Origin: Planctomycetaceae bacterium
GTDB lineage: Bacteria; Planctomycetota; Planctomycetia; Planctomycetales; Planctomycetaceae
Assembly (NCBI GenBank): GCA_021732995.1
Contig: JAKFWA010000092.1
Coordinates: 1-64,000 of the forward strand
DNA length: 64,000 nucleotides
Direction of reading: 5' to 3'
Shown here: one piece after another, positions 55,368-64,000 of the stretch
Layout of the letters: each line of letters starts with the position of its first letter
Position numbering within the stretch: position 1 is the first letter of the stretch
Notes under the pieces: generated by a model
Databases searched by the model: none
Told to the model about the DNA's origin: nothing
Seen by the model: only the letters and a program-made list of their open reading frames with translations
Position numbers and translations under genes: made by a program

Positions 55368-56789
55368 CTAAGAATTCATGAGGCCGCGTACGACCTCGCC
55401 ATGCACGTCGGTCAGCCGAAAATCCCGCCCGGCATGGCGATACGTCAATCGCAGATGATCGAGTCCCAGCAGGTGCAGCATCGTTGCGTGCAGGTCGTGC
55501 AGATGGACTTTGTCTTTCACGGCGTAGTAACCGTAATCGTCCGTTTCTCCATAACGGATGCCGGGTTTCACTCCGCCGCCAGCCAGCCACATCGTGTAGC
55601 CCTGCGGATTGTGGTCACGTCCGTCGCCACCTTGAGCTACCGGCGTACGCCCGAACTCGCCGCCCCAGAGCACCAGAGTGTCCTCTAACAGTCCACGCTC
55701 TCTAAGGTCGTCCAGCAAAGCGGCGATGGGCTGATCGACTTCCATCGCATTCGACGAGTGACCGTTGCGCAGTTCGCCGTGTTGATCCCACTTGTAGCTG
55801 TGAGTGCACTGGACGAAGCGGACACCGCGTTCCAGGAACCGGCGAGCCATCAGGCACTGACGTCCGAAGTTCCGCGTCTTGGGTTGATCGAGGCCATATC
55901 GCTGCTGAGTCTTGTCCGTTTCAGAACTGATGTCTTGCAGGTCTGGAGCAGCAGTCTGCAGGCGAAAAGCCAGCTCAAACGAGTTGATTCTGCCTTCCAA
56001 CGCCGGATCGGGACCGCTGAGCGACAAGTGATCGCGGTTCATTTCCTGCAGGAAGTTCAGCTCCTGAGCCTGCCAGTCACGCGGCAGGTGATCCGCATTC
56101 TCAATGAACGGGATCTTGGCCTGATCGGACGGAATGCCTGCGTTGCCCAGCGGCGTGCCGTGATAAATCGCCGGCAGAAACGCCGAGCTGTAGGCATTCA
56201 CTCCGCCATGCGTGAGCGTCGGGCACATGGTGATGAAGCCCGGCAGATTCTGGTTCTCGGTACCGAGCCCGTAGGTGATCCAAGAACCCATGCTCGGCCG
56301 CACGAAGGTGTCACTGCCAGTGTGCAGTTCCATCAGGGCACCGCCGTGCCGCGAGTTGGATCCCCACATCGAATTGATCATGCAGAGCTGATCCACCTGC
56401 TTTGCCACGTGCGGAAACAGTTCGCTGACCCAAGTGCCGCTTTCACCGTGCTGCTGAAACTTCCACGGGGATTTCAACAGGTTGCCGGTCGCCGCTGAGA
56501 ACACGCGAGGTTTGTTGAAGGGCAGGGGCTTCCCGTGATCGCGCTCCAGAAGAGGCTTGTAATCAAAGGTGTCGACCTGTGATGGCCCACCGTGCATGAA
56601 CAAAAACAGGACTCGCTTCGCACGAGCTGGGAAGTGAGGCGCGCGAGGTGCCAACGGATCGTTGGCACTCGACGCCGCGCGGGCTTCGTCCTGGGCGACT
56701 CCTGCGAGAGCCAGCATGCCAAACCCGGCAGCAGATTGCCGTAACCAATCTCGACGTGATGTCACCGGCGTGAAGCTGAAGCAATTCAT
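55368..56789 (-). CDS. DUF1501 exported protein 2
   Basis: 473 residues from the ATG at 56789, with a twin-arginine-type signal SRRDWLRQSAAGFGMLALAG. Conserved parts: VLFLFMHGGPSQVDTFDYKP, RFVQCTHSYKWDQHGELRNG and LWGGEFGRTPVAQGGDGRDH. The frame continues upstream to 57044, but the sequence there is not protein-like and overlaps the neighbouring gene's start. Divergent from the third DUF1501 gene with 238 bases between starts, an arrangement that may share a control region. Confidence 0.92.
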   Translation of the reverse strand: MNCFSFTPVTSRRDWLRQSAAGFGMLALAGVAQDEARAASSANDPLAPRAPHFPARAKRVLFLFMHGGPSQVDTFDYKPLLERDHGKPLPFNKPRVFSAATGNLLKSPWKFQQHGESGTWVSELFPHVAKQVDQLCMINSMWGSNSRHGGALMELHTGSDTFVRPSMGSWITYGLGTENQNLPGFITMCPTLTHGGVNAYSSAFLPAIYHGTPLGNAGIPSDQAKIPFIENADHLPRDWQAQELNFLQEMNRDHLSLSGPDPALEGRINSFELAFRLQTAAPDLQDISSETDKTQQRYGLDQPKTRNFGRQCLMARRFLERGVRFVQCTHSYKWDQHGELRNGHSSNAMEVDQPIAALLDDLRERGLLEDTLVLWGGEFGRTPVAQGGDGRDHNPQGYTMWLAGGGVKPGIRYGETDDYGYYAVKDKVHLHDLHATMLHLLGLDHLRLTYRHAGRDFRLTDVHGEVVRGLMNS

Positions 56790-57027
56790 GGGCGGGTTCT
56801 TCGGCGAGTAGGCAGGCAGGATCAGGCAGATCTCGGTCAAGATTCTGCGGCCGATGTTCGATGGCACAGATGGCTCGGCAGAGATCCTCAAAACAGAGTC
56901 TGGAGGGTTCTCGGGCAGGTCCGCAACAATCTTCTCACGGGATGGCGATTGTCTTGGTCGGTGTCCGGTAAGTATCTTCACCACGCTTTGTGAACGGTAA
57001 GACACAAATTCCGACGAGGTACGGCCT

Positions 57028-58500
57028 ATGAGTGCTGCACTCAACCCGTCTTCTCTGCTTCATCCGCAGTTGACGCGACGCACCGCCGTGCAGGCGGGAG
57101 CCATCGGACTGCTCGGCCTGAGCATGGCTCAACAGCGCTCAGTGCAGGCGTCTGAAGGGCAGGGGGCCGCTGCCACTGGAACTGCAAAGTCGTGCGTCTA
57201 CATCTTTCTGAGTGGCGGACTAGCTCAGCAGGATTCGTTCGACTTGAAGCCTCACGCACCGAGCGAGATTCGCGGCGAGTTCCAGCCCATCGCCACGCGA
57301 ACACCCGGCATTGAGATCTGCGAGCACCTGCCGCGACTGGCCGAACGCAGCAACGACTGGGCCGTGGTCCGCTCGCTGACGCACCCCACCAACGATCACA
57401 CGCTCGGCCACTATTTCATGCTGACTGGCCGCAGCGTGAAATCGGTGGGCTTCACGGGTGACCGGAAGCCACGTCCGAGCGACTGGCCTTCGATCGCGTC
57501 GACCGTGGGCGATGCGCTGCCCAGCCGCAACAACCTGCCGCCGTCAATTGTGCTGCCTGAGCGTCTGGTGCACTGGTCGGGCGGGGTCATTCCCGGCAAC
57601 TACGGCGGCCTGATGGGCCATCAGCGTGACCCGTTCTTCATCGAGGCGTCTCCCTACGGCGACCCGATGTGGCGTGGCGCATATCCGGAATACACGTTCC
57701 CGAACCAAACCAAGAAGCCGCCGCAAAGTCCTGATGCACGGACCTATCGCGCTCCGCAGTTGACCCTCAGCCCAGGTCTGACGCGCGGCCGGCTGGATGC
57801 CCGCATGAGCCTGCTGCAGGACCTCGACGAGCAACGCCGCGAACTGGAAGAGTCTGTCGCGGTAAAGAAGTACGACCAGCAATGCGAAGCCGTCATCTCG
57901 CTGCTGGCGGATCAGAAGATTCGCAGCGCGTTCGACGTCACCAGTGCAGATGATGCCACACTGCGACGCTACGGCCGCAATAGTTTCGGCTGGTCGATGC
58001 TGATGGCGTTTCGCCTGGTTTCTGCCGGCGTCAACATTGTGCAGGTCAATCTCGGCAACAACGAGACTTGGGACACCCACGGCGACGCGTTCTATCGCCT
58101 GAAAGAGAAGTTGTTCCCGCCTACAGATCGCGCGTTGTCGGCATTCATGGATGACCTGAAGGAGACCGGACAGCTCGACAGCACCTTGGTCGTGATGGGC
58201 AGCGAGTTCGGCCGCACCCCGAAGCTGTCGACGCTGAAGGAGTCCTATACCGGCGCGGGACGCGACCACTGGGGCGCAGTGCAGAGCGTCTTCTTCGCGG
58301 GTGGCGGCATTCGCGGCGGTACGGTCATCGGATCTTCCGACAAGAACGCCGCGTATCCGGCCAGCAATCCTCAGACGCCCGAGAACATGGCCGCGACGAT
58401 CTACAGCGCCCTGGGTATTCCGCGCACGGCCTACTGGCTGGATGACGTCAAACGCCCGCATCACCTCTACAACGGCGAACCGATCGCCGGGCTGTTGTGA
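57028..58500 (+). CDS. DUF1501 exported protein 3
   Basis: 490 residues. Signal with TRRTAVQAGAIGLLGLSMAQ (Tat-type), then VYIFLSGGLAQQDSFDLKPH, VVRSLTHPTNDHTLGHYFML, NLGNNETWDTHGDAFYRLKE and VMGSEFGRTPKLSTL, the DUF1501 hallmarks. GAGG precedes the ATG. It differs enough from the other two copies to suggest another substrate. No DUF1553 partner lies next to it. Confidence 0.93.
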   Translation: MSAALNPSSLLHPQLTRRTAVQAGAIGLLGLSMAQQRSVQASEGQGAAATGTAKSCVYIFLSGGLAQQDSFDLKPHAPSEIRGEFQPIATRTPGIEICEHLPRLAERSNDWAVVRSLTHPTNDHTLGHYFMLTGRSVKSVGFTGDRKPRPSDWPSIASTVGDALPSRNNLPPSIVLPERLVHWSGGVIPGNYGGLMGHQRDPFFIEASPYGDPMWRGAYPEYTFPNQTKKPPQSPDARTYRAPQLTLSPGLTRGRLDARMSLLQDLDEQRRELEESVAVKKYDQQCEAVISLLADQKIRSAFDVTSADDATLRRYGRNSFGWSMLMAFRLVSAGVNIVQVNLGNNETWDTHGDAFYRLKEKLFPPTDRALSAFMDDLKETGQLDSTLVVMGSEFGRTPKLSTLKESYTGAGRDHWGAVQSVFFAGGGIRGGTVIGSSDKNAAYPASNPQTPENMAATIYSALGIPRTAYWLDDVKRPHHLYNGEPIAGLL

Positions 58501-58681
58501 ACTGCGTCTGAGAGAAGCGTGTCGAACGTTCCGAACAAACTCGCTCGTCTCGCAGCAATTTCTGCGGTTTCGGGCGAGGAATGTTTCGTTGAGCGACACA
58601 AGGCGGCGAAGACGTAACAATCCGGATACGTCACTCGTGTGGCCAGCGACTTAACGTCGCGAGCACCTCTTCGCACTAGAT

Positions 58682-58707
58682 CATAGAAGTTAATTTGCAG
58701 TTCTATG
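58682..58707. promoter_or_regulatory. Dyad upstream of the DAHP synthase gene
   Basis: CATAGAA and TTCTATG, 7-base perfect arms with a 12-base spacer, ending 18 bases before the GTG start. It may be an operator or a leader hairpin controlling the first step of aromatic biosynthesis. No regulator gene is adjacent. Confidence 0.3.
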
Positions 58708-58725
58708 TGTTAGGATAGATTCTCC

Positions 58726-59772
58726 GTGACCGCTTCCAAGACTCAGTACATCCACGTTCGCGACATCATTCCTCTTATCTCCCCCCGCGAACTGAAAACC
58801 CTGATCCCCATCACAGATTCTGCCGCGCAGGCCGTCGTTCAATCGCGCGAGGCCCTGATGCGAATCCTCAGCGGCGAAGACGACAGGATCGTGGTCGTGG
58901 TGGGACCGTGCTCGATTCACGACACCAAAGCCGCGATGGAGTACGCCCGCAAGCTGAAGAAGCTCTCGGATGAGGTCGCCGACAAGTTGCTGGTCATCAT
59001 GCGGGTCTATTTCGAGAAGCCTCGCACTACCGTCGGCTGGAAGGGTTTGATCAACGACCCGCATCTGGACGACACGTTCGACATTCAAACCGGCTTGAAG
59101 TTGGCGCGGCAGATTCTGCTGGATGTTGTGAACATGGGTTTGCCTGCAGCAACAGAACTGCTGGAGCCCGTCGCACCGCAGTACATCGCCGACTTAATCA
59201 CATTGACGGCGATCGGTGCACGCACGACCGAATCGCCCACTCATCGCCAGATGGCCAGCGGGCTGTCGATGACCGTTGGCTACAAGAACGGCACAGACGG
59301 CGAACTGCAGGTCGCGATTGACGCCATGATCTCGGCGCGTTCGCCGCATGCGTTCCTGGGCATCAATCCGGACGGGCAGACGTGCATCATTCAGACAACC
59401 GGCAACCCTTCAGGGCATGTGATTCTGCGAGGTGGACGTTCTGGGCCGAACTACAACGCAGCCGGCGTTGCGGATGCCGCAGCGCTACTCGCGAAGGCTG
59501 GTCTGCCTCAGAAGCTGATGGTCGATTGCAGCCACGCGAATTCCAACAAGGACTTTGCCAAGCAGTCCATCGCCTGGAACGACGTGATTGAGCAACGCGC
59601 CGCTGGTAACAAAGCCATCATGGGCCTGATGCTGGAAAGCAACCTCAACCCCGGCAAGCAGGATTTGAAAGATCCGAAGCAGCTCCAATACGGCGTCTCA
59701 ATCACCGATGGCTGCATTGGCTGGGATGAGACCGAGCGACTGCTGCGTGACGCTCATCGCAAGCTGAGCTAA
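58726..59772 (+). CDS. 3-Deoxy-7-phosphoheptulonate synthase, class I (AroG/F/H type)
   Basis: 348 residues. The enzyme joins phosphoenolpyruvate and erythrose 4-phosphate in the first step of the shikimate pathway. Landmarks are VVVVGPCSIHDTKAAMEYAR, MRVYFEKPRTTVGWKGLIND, GARTTESPTHRQMASGLSM, FLGINPDGQT and MVDCSHANSNKD, all typical of the E. coli-type class I alpha enzymes. The N-terminal segment IPLISPRELKTLIPIT is the type that carries feedback inhibition in AroG. Start GTG at 58726 with AGGA upstream. Its stop overlaps the stop of the LRR lipoprotein gene by three bases. Confidence 0.95.
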   Translation: MTASKTQYIHVRDIIPLISPRELKTLIPITDSAAQAVVQSREALMRILSGEDDRIVVVVGPCSIHDTKAAMEYARKLKKLSDEVADKLLVIMRVYFEKPRTTVGWKGLINDPHLDDTFDIQTGLKLARQILLDVVNMGLPAATELLEPVAPQYIADLITLTAIGARTTESPTHRQMASGLSMTVGYKNGTDGELQVAIDAMISARSPHAFLGINPDGQTCIIQTTGNPSGHVILRGGRSGPNYNAAGVADAAALLAKAGLPQKLMVDCSHANSNKDFAKQSIAWNDVIEQRAAGNKAIMGLMLESNLNPGKQDLKDPKQLQYGVSITDGCIGWDETERLLRDAHRKLS

Positions 59773-60293
59773 CGGGTAATCAGACAGGCGGGGAGCGCCT
59801 TGCTTAATTGTTCGGCTCCCTCGTCTGTAATGCGCGTCCGTTGCAGGCTGATAGCCTTCAGCCCTCGAAGTTGAACCAAATCTGTCACTGCAGCATCGGT
59901 GATCGCGTTGCCATCCAGCGCCAGGGTCTCAATCGAGCCCAGGCGGACGAGTAAAGGAGAGGCAGCGTCGGTCAGCTTGTTGTCTGAGAGATCGAGCAGC
60001 TTCAATCGAGGAATAGACGGCAGCTTGTTCAAGTCAGCGTCTGTGAATTCCGTGCGAGCCAGAATGAGGGTGTCGAGTGTCGGCAACTTATTGAGGCACT
60101 CCAGCCACTCCGGCTTCGGACGCTCTGCAGGGAACTCGACCCAAAAGACATCGAGCCCCTTAGCCGCTGGCCGCGAGCGGACATCGCAGCCGGCTTGGCG
60201 CAACTGATCTGCCGCCACCTGCTGCACCGACCGACCGCACCCGGCAACTGCCAATGACAGTAACACCAGCGCTGCAACCATCCGTAGCGGCAT
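59769..60293 (-). CDS. Short LRR lipoprotein
   Basis: 174 residues. A lipoprotein signal with lipobox LAVAGC (Cys19) is followed by leucine-rich repeats: LPTLDTLILARTEFTDADLN, RLKLLDLSDNKLTDAA, IETLALDGNAITDAAV, LKAISLQRTRITDEGAEQL, and the closing SKALPACLITR. GAGG lies five bases upstream of the ATG. It should be lipid-anchored to a membrane and bind a protein partner; nothing further can be said. It is tail-to-tail with the DAHP synthase gene with overlapping stops. Confidence 0.85.
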   Translation of the reverse strand: MPLRMVAALVLLSLAVAGCGRSVQQVAADQLRQAGCDVRSRPAAKGLDVFWVEFPAERPKPEWLECLNKLPTLDTLILARTEFTDADLNKLPSIPRLKLLDLSDNKLTDAASPLLVRLGSIETLALDGNAITDAAVTDLVQLRGLKAISLQRTRITDEGAEQLSKALPACLITR

Positions 60294-60352
60294 AACGCCC
60301 TCATCTTCAGCGTCAGTTCAACGCATCAGAGCTAACCAGTCCGCAGCACCTG

Positions 60353-62254
60353 CTAGTAGATCCGCCGCATGCTGCCGAAATTGGGATAGAAGGGGAATCG
60401 CAAATCGGGCACCCGATCCTGGCCATCAGGAGAGTTGAAGTAAGTGATGGGATAGCCCTGACCGTCGTTCAGGAACGACACTCCATGCGGCCAGTAGACA
60501 AAAAACGCGCGGCCGACGAGAGCTGATCGCGGCACCGCATGGCGACGGATGGCTCCTCTCGAATTTGGCCAGACTCGACTGTCCTGACTGCGGGGGCTGT
60601 TGTCACCCAGCATCAGGTACTCGTCGTCTCCCAGCGTGAACTTTGCCTCGCGGGCTCGAGCGAAGTAGACCTTCGACCATTCAGCGGGATCCTTCAGGCT
60701 GCGCCACAGCGAATATGTGTCGGCGTGCTCCTCGTCGTCAGCACGATGAAAGCGACCCGGATCCTGACCATCCAACTGACTCGCGCGGTAATAGATGTCC
60801 CGTTGAATCAGCAATTTCGACACGCGAGCCGACACTCCGCTTGCAGCGACAGCCACCGGCATCAAGTCGTCGTCACGCGGTCCCGGTTGAGTTGCGGCGT
60901 CTACCCGATACTCAGCCTTGGCGCCAAAATCAACGAGAGTCTCGTCCACCCAGAAGCACAGCCGGTCGTCCACGTTCGCAAATCGAACACTGTGCTTGCC
61001 GGTGCCTTGCAGCTTTGTCGGGGCCTCTCCGAGCAGATCCTCTTCTTCACTTCCCGGATTCAATCGCACAACCGAGATCAGCTTGGCCTGGCCGGTCGCC
61101 ACGTCAACGCGGACTCGATAACAGCGCACGCCCTCGTTCAGCTCAAACACAAACTCCGGCTTCTCTCCCACCGACTGCACAGTGACGGTGGCCGTCAGAG
61201 TCAGGTCACCCACCCAGAAGGGATCGTCGTCAACTCGGCCATTTCCGCCGGTGTAGCTGTTGTAGCCACAGAAATCCGTAATGAGCTGGGGGCGCGGGCC
61301 ACCGAGATCATTGTCTTGAGCGAAGAAGTTCGGATCTCGCCCGCCGAGTTTCTCCGGATGCACCAAAGCCCAATCTCGGGGCGATGGGATGATATGCCGA
61401 TAGCGCAGCCACTTGAGTTCTGACACCTTGTCCGCATTTAGGGCAAAGGACCGGGTGGCATCGTCTTCTTCCCAGCCATTCTTGCTGTCCACCCATCCGG
61501 CGACCTTGCCAATCGCCAGCTTACCTTCCGGCGCGGCCACATCCGCGTCCGTGCGTTCCATCGGAGCCCAGCGCCGCGGCCAGCCCACCTGATGCAGCGA
61601 GCTTTCCGCGTAGTCGTTGTCGTAGACGGGTATCTGCAGAACCTTCTGCTTGTAAGGCTCCTTGCGCAGGATCGTCAGACTGCGATCCTCTTCCTGCCGG
61701 TACACGTCGCCACGCTTAATGACCAAGGTCTCGTTGGGCAAACCCACCAGCCGCTTGATGTAGTTCGTGGTTGGCTTCTCGGGGTACTTGAAGACGGGCA
61801 CATCCCAGCGTTCCGGATCATGGAACTCGTAGGGAAACTTGTTGACGATAATTCGATCGCCCTTGAAAGCTGGCTCATCCTTCACGGCGTTTTCAAAGCG
61901 GCAGTTCGGACACAGCGCCGTCAAGATTCGAGGTCCGACTAGCTGCCCGCTGTTCTCATCGATTTCATCGCTCGCCCCGAAAGCATAGTGATACCCGCAG
62001 GCGTGGCAGGTGGCTTCCTTGTGGCGGCCGAAGAGTGTCGGAGCCATTGAACCTGTGGGGATGACGAACGCTTCAGCTTCGAAGGCTCGAAACAGGAACG
62101 CCAGCACAAACGCGACCACGAATGACTCCGTGATCTCGCGCAGGCCATCCTGCTGAGGCTTCTTCTTCGCAGCCTTTGGCTGGGATGTCGTGGCAGTTGG
62201 TGTCGCACTGGCTGCCGCAGTATTCGCGGCAGCCGGGGGAGTAGGCTCAGCCAT
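60353..62254 (-). CDS. Type I signal peptidase with zinc-ribbon and large insertion
   Basis: 633 residues from the ATG at 62254, about twice the length of E. coli LepB. Low-complexity Pro/Ala/Thr N-terminus, then one transmembrane helix (about 44-57). Box B PTGSMAPTLFG holds catalytic Ser69. Two CxxC pairs follow at 83/86 and 115/118, spaced like a zinc ribbon. Box D NYIKRLVGLP holds Lys167. An insertion of roughly 400 residues, with beta-rich parts, separates box D from box E (LGDNSPRSQDSR). The catalytic pair is intact, so it should cleave signal peptides at the outer face of the membrane. A second copy lies directly upstream in the same direction. Confidence 0.9.
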   Translation of the reverse strand: MAEPTPPAAANTAAASATPTATTSQPKAAKKKPQQDGLREITESFVVAFVLAFLFRAFEAEAFVIPTGSMAPTLFGRHKEATCHACGYHYAFGASDEIDENSGQLVGPRILTALCPNCRFENAVKDEPAFKGDRIIVNKFPYEFHDPERWDVPVFKYPEKPTTNYIKRLVGLPNETLVIKRGDVYRQEEDRSLTILRKEPYKQKVLQIPVYDNDYAESSLHQVGWPRRWAPMERTDADVAAPEGKLAIGKVAGWVDSKNGWEEDDATRSFALNADKVSELKWLRYRHIIPSPRDWALVHPEKLGGRDPNFFAQDNDLGGPRPQLITDFCGYNSYTGGNGRVDDDPFWVGDLTLTATVTVQSVGEKPEFVFELNEGVRCYRVRVDVATGQAKLISVVRLNPGSEEEDLLGEAPTKLQGTGKHSVRFANVDDRLCFWVDETLVDFGAKAEYRVDAATQPGPRDDDLMPVAVAASGVSARVSKLLIQRDIYYRASQLDGQDPGRFHRADDEEHADTYSLWRSLKDPAEWSKVYFARAREAKFTLGDDEYLMLGDNSPRSQDSRVWPNSRGAIRRHAVPRSALVGRAFFVYWPHGVSFLNDGQGYPITYFNSPDGQDRVPDLRFPFYPNFGSMRRIY

Positions 62255-62413
62255 ACAACAAAAAACCTTGAACAGGAATAAAAGCTGTTGGAACGAGTCG
62301 CGGAGTATGCCGCTTTCGGCATCGCACTGCATCAGCAGATGACCTGCCAACTCAGTACCCCGAACTCCAAGCATCAGGTTTCGATGACCCGGCCGCAGTT
62401 ATCAGCAATGCCG

Positions 62414-64000
62414 TTATCGAATCCAACGCATCCGCTCGAAGTCGGGAAGGCGAATGTAGTTCACAGACTCGCCCACGCGAATGCGAACCGGCTTCGACGG
62501 GAGGTGCACCATCATCGGTCGCCCGACCAGCAGGTGGCGTTTCACAGCCGGATGCTTCCAGCCGCGGCTGTCGAGCGACACCGGGCTATTATCACCCAGG
62601 AAGAAGAATTCGTCCGACTCGAGTTGGTGCGGTTGATCGGTCGCGTGCTGACCGGCTTCAGACAGATAGTGCACGTCGCGAAACAGACGCAGCGAGCGAA
62701 CGCGGAACGCACCGCCCGTCGAACCAATCCGAACCGGGACCGGCTTCTGTTTCACGCTGGCTCCTGAATCGCCAAAGGTGAGATCCAAGGGCGGCGCCAG
62801 ATCCATGTCGTCCTTCGACGTTCGACCAGCGATCGTGATCTCAGCTCGCGCGGGAATCGTGCCGCCGGGCAACGGCAAGCCGCCTTCCGACATGTTCTCT
62901 TCAGGAGCCCGGACCAACTCATCCACGATTGGCTGCGAACTGCGTGACTTCACCGGCCTCTGACGACGACGTTGTGCTTTGCCGGGCGATTGCTGCGGAA
63001 TATCCTGAGTCAGCAACGTGTCACCGTTCACGGCGATGAGCAACTGCTGATCGAAGTTGGAGAACTCGAACTCGACGCTGCTCCCCAGCCAGTTCTTGTT
63101 AAGCGGGGCGACCGCGATTGGCTCGATGCCTGCGGCCAGGGCGCGCGGGACATCTTCTTCGCGCTTCAGCAGCCACAGCCGCAACTGCGTGGCATCCAGA
63201 TCAAACGCGGCGAGAGCGACACTGCCGCCTGCCGGCAGAACCGATGCAAACTGACCGCTCTGGGGCAAATCGATCTGCGCCGCGAGCATCAGATCGCGAA
63301 CCGGCCGCTCGTCATCCATGCCAATGATGCGGTTGTAGCCGTAGAAATCCATGATGGGCGTCGTTTGCGGTCGCGGTGCGGCATGAGGTGTCACGATGCG
63401 ACGCCCCCAGTTCAGGTACTGCAACCAGCGATAAGCGTCCGAGTCCGCAGTGCCGCGCACAAAGCCTTGATCCACAGCTCCCCAGCCCGTGTCTGCCAGC
63501 CAGCGAGGCACCCAGTCGGCTTCCAGCGAAGGATGATCGTGATTGAAGACCGGAATGCGCATCGAACGTTGAACGTCCAAAGACTTCCGCTGAACTTGCC
63601 CGTTGATGTGCACGTCCCCATCGACCACCTGAATCGCTTCGCCGGGCAATCCCGTCACACGTTTGACGTAAGCCACGTTCGGACTGGACGGATTCAGGAA
63701 GACCACCACTTCCCAACGCTTCGGATCCTGAAACGCGTAGGCATTCTTGAAGACAAGCAACTGATCGCCGTCATTGCGCGGGACATCAGAAATGTCGATC
63801 TGCGACTGTGAGCAGTTCGGGCAACGCGCGATCTGGCTGGTGGTCACTTCACGATCAAACGCGACGCCGTAACCAAACCGGAAGCCACAATCCGGACAGA
63901 CCACTCGTTTGTGATAGCCGAACAGGCTCGGAGCCATGGACCCCGTCGAGATGATGTAGCCTTCGAGCGCGAAGGTGCGAAAGAGCACGACTGCAACCGC
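62414..64000 (-). CDS. Second type I signal peptidase, 5' end beyond the window
   Basis: At least 528 codons; the frame is open to the right edge, so the start is missing. Box B STGSMAPSLFG (catalytic Ser) is followed by CxxC pairs VCPDCGFRFG and ARCPNCSQS, then box D AYVKRVTGLPGE (catalytic Lys), a long insertion, and box E LGDNSPVSLDSRGW. The insertion includes a Pro/Gly-rich stretch and differs strongly from that of the neighbour. The stop is 159 bases before the ATG of the first copy, so they are a tandem pair, probably from an old duplication. Confidence 0.88.
   Translation of the reverse strand, partial: AVAVVLFRTFALEGYIISTGSMAPSLFGYHKRVVCPDCGFRFGYGVAFDREVTTSQIARCPNCSQSQIDISDVPRNDGDQLLVFKNAYAFQDPKRWEVVVFLNPSSPNVAYVKRVTGLPGEAIQVVDGDVHINGQVQRKSLDVQRSMRIPVFNHDHPSLEADWVPRWLADTGWGAVDQGFVRGTADSDAYRWLQYLNWGRRIVTPHAAPRPQTTPIMDFYGYNRIIGMDDERPVRDLMLAAQIDLPQSGQFASVLPAGGSVALAAFDLDATQLRLWLLKREEDVPRALAAGIEPIAVAPLNKNWLGSSVEFEFSNFDQQLLIAVNGDTLLTQDIPQQSPGKAQRRRQRPVKSRSSQPIVDELVRAPEENMSEGGLPLPGGTIPARAEITIAGRTSKDDMDLAPPLDLTFGDSGASVKQKPVPVRIGSTGGAFRVRSLRLFRDVHYLSEAGQHATDQPHQLESDEFFFLGDNSPVSLDSRGWKHPAVKRHLLVGRPMMVHLPSKPVRIRVGESVNYIRLPDFERMRWIR

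Noticed and set aside
57544-58620. 358-codon minus-strand frame opposite the third DUF1501 gene
   Set aside because: Antisense to a clear DUF1501 protein; no motif and no Shine-Dalgarno.
1-64000. tRNA, rRNA or CRISPR arrays
   Set aside because: I looked in the intergenic gaps for cloverleaf arms and regularly spaced repeats and found none; a covariance-model scan would settle the tRNA question.

Overview
The window looks like a chromosomal segment from a member of the Planctomycetota. It carries the Planctomycete-typical families DUF1501 (three copies), DUF1549/DUF1553, DUF1559 pseudopilin-like, PVC-type haem-binding dehydrogenase, a kinase-STAND-SUMF1 fusion, a giant M56/WD40/LRR protein, several short-repeat LRR proteins, and an exported giant with the LEARE-type N-terminal signature. 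DNA is moderately GC-rich throughout. I see no rRNA, tRNA, CRISPR array, prophage or insertion sequence.

Layout. 1-1093: two exported proteins on the minus strand, the first cut by the window edge. 1503-7348: plus-strand run of an exported esterase-LRR fusion, an SGNH-type hydrolase, a nucleoside hydrolase, then earP and efp, closed by a strong terminator. 7584-8975: a GlcG/HbpS-like exported protein convergent with a short-chain dehydrogenase around a shared hairpin. 9196-11886: a large exported glycoside-hydrolase-like protein. 11900-19047: a blaI/M56 regulatory pair, the M56 partner being a 2212-residue fusion, with twin palindromic operators upstream. 19195-24012: the 1605-residue kinase-STAND-SUMF1 protein. 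24142-24795: a scar holding two broken genes. 24956-31808: minus-strand exported propeller proteins, a small zinc protein, a haem-binding dehydrogenase with HEAT repeats, and a membrane LRR protein. 32033-33781: YhaM-like nuclease and hisB. 33875-41098: a 2407-residue surface or secreted giant with ten Calx-beta domains and three DJ-1/PfpI domains. 41122-48631: minus-strand DUF1553 and DUF1501 pair with a PPC protein and a LamG protein. 48757-50840: HAD-IIA phosphatase and an orphan flagellar-rod-like protein. 51110-54328: DUF983, then infC-rpmI-rplT and pheS. 54334-58500: pseudopilin and two divergent DUF1501 genes. 58726-60293: class I DAHP synthase and an LRR lipoprotein. 60353-64000: two tandem, enlarged type I signal peptidases.

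How the genes work together. EarP and EF-P form an enzyme-substrate pair for arginine rhamnosylation of the polyproline translation factor. BlaI and the M56 protein should form a proteolysis-triggered repressor switch whose sensor part is unusually elaborate. infC-rpmI-rplT is the classical translation operon; infC has no canonical start codon that would retain its conserved N-domain. The DUF1501/DUF1553/PPC cluster and the haem-binding dehydrogenase belong to the exported protein repertoire typical of this phylum, whose substrates are largely unknown. The two signal peptidases would serve this large exported proteome.

The most unusual items are the Calx-beta/DJ-1 giant with an exact 455-residue higher-order period, the M56 sensor fusion with its twin operators, and the paired signal peptidases carrying a zinc-ribbon-like insert.
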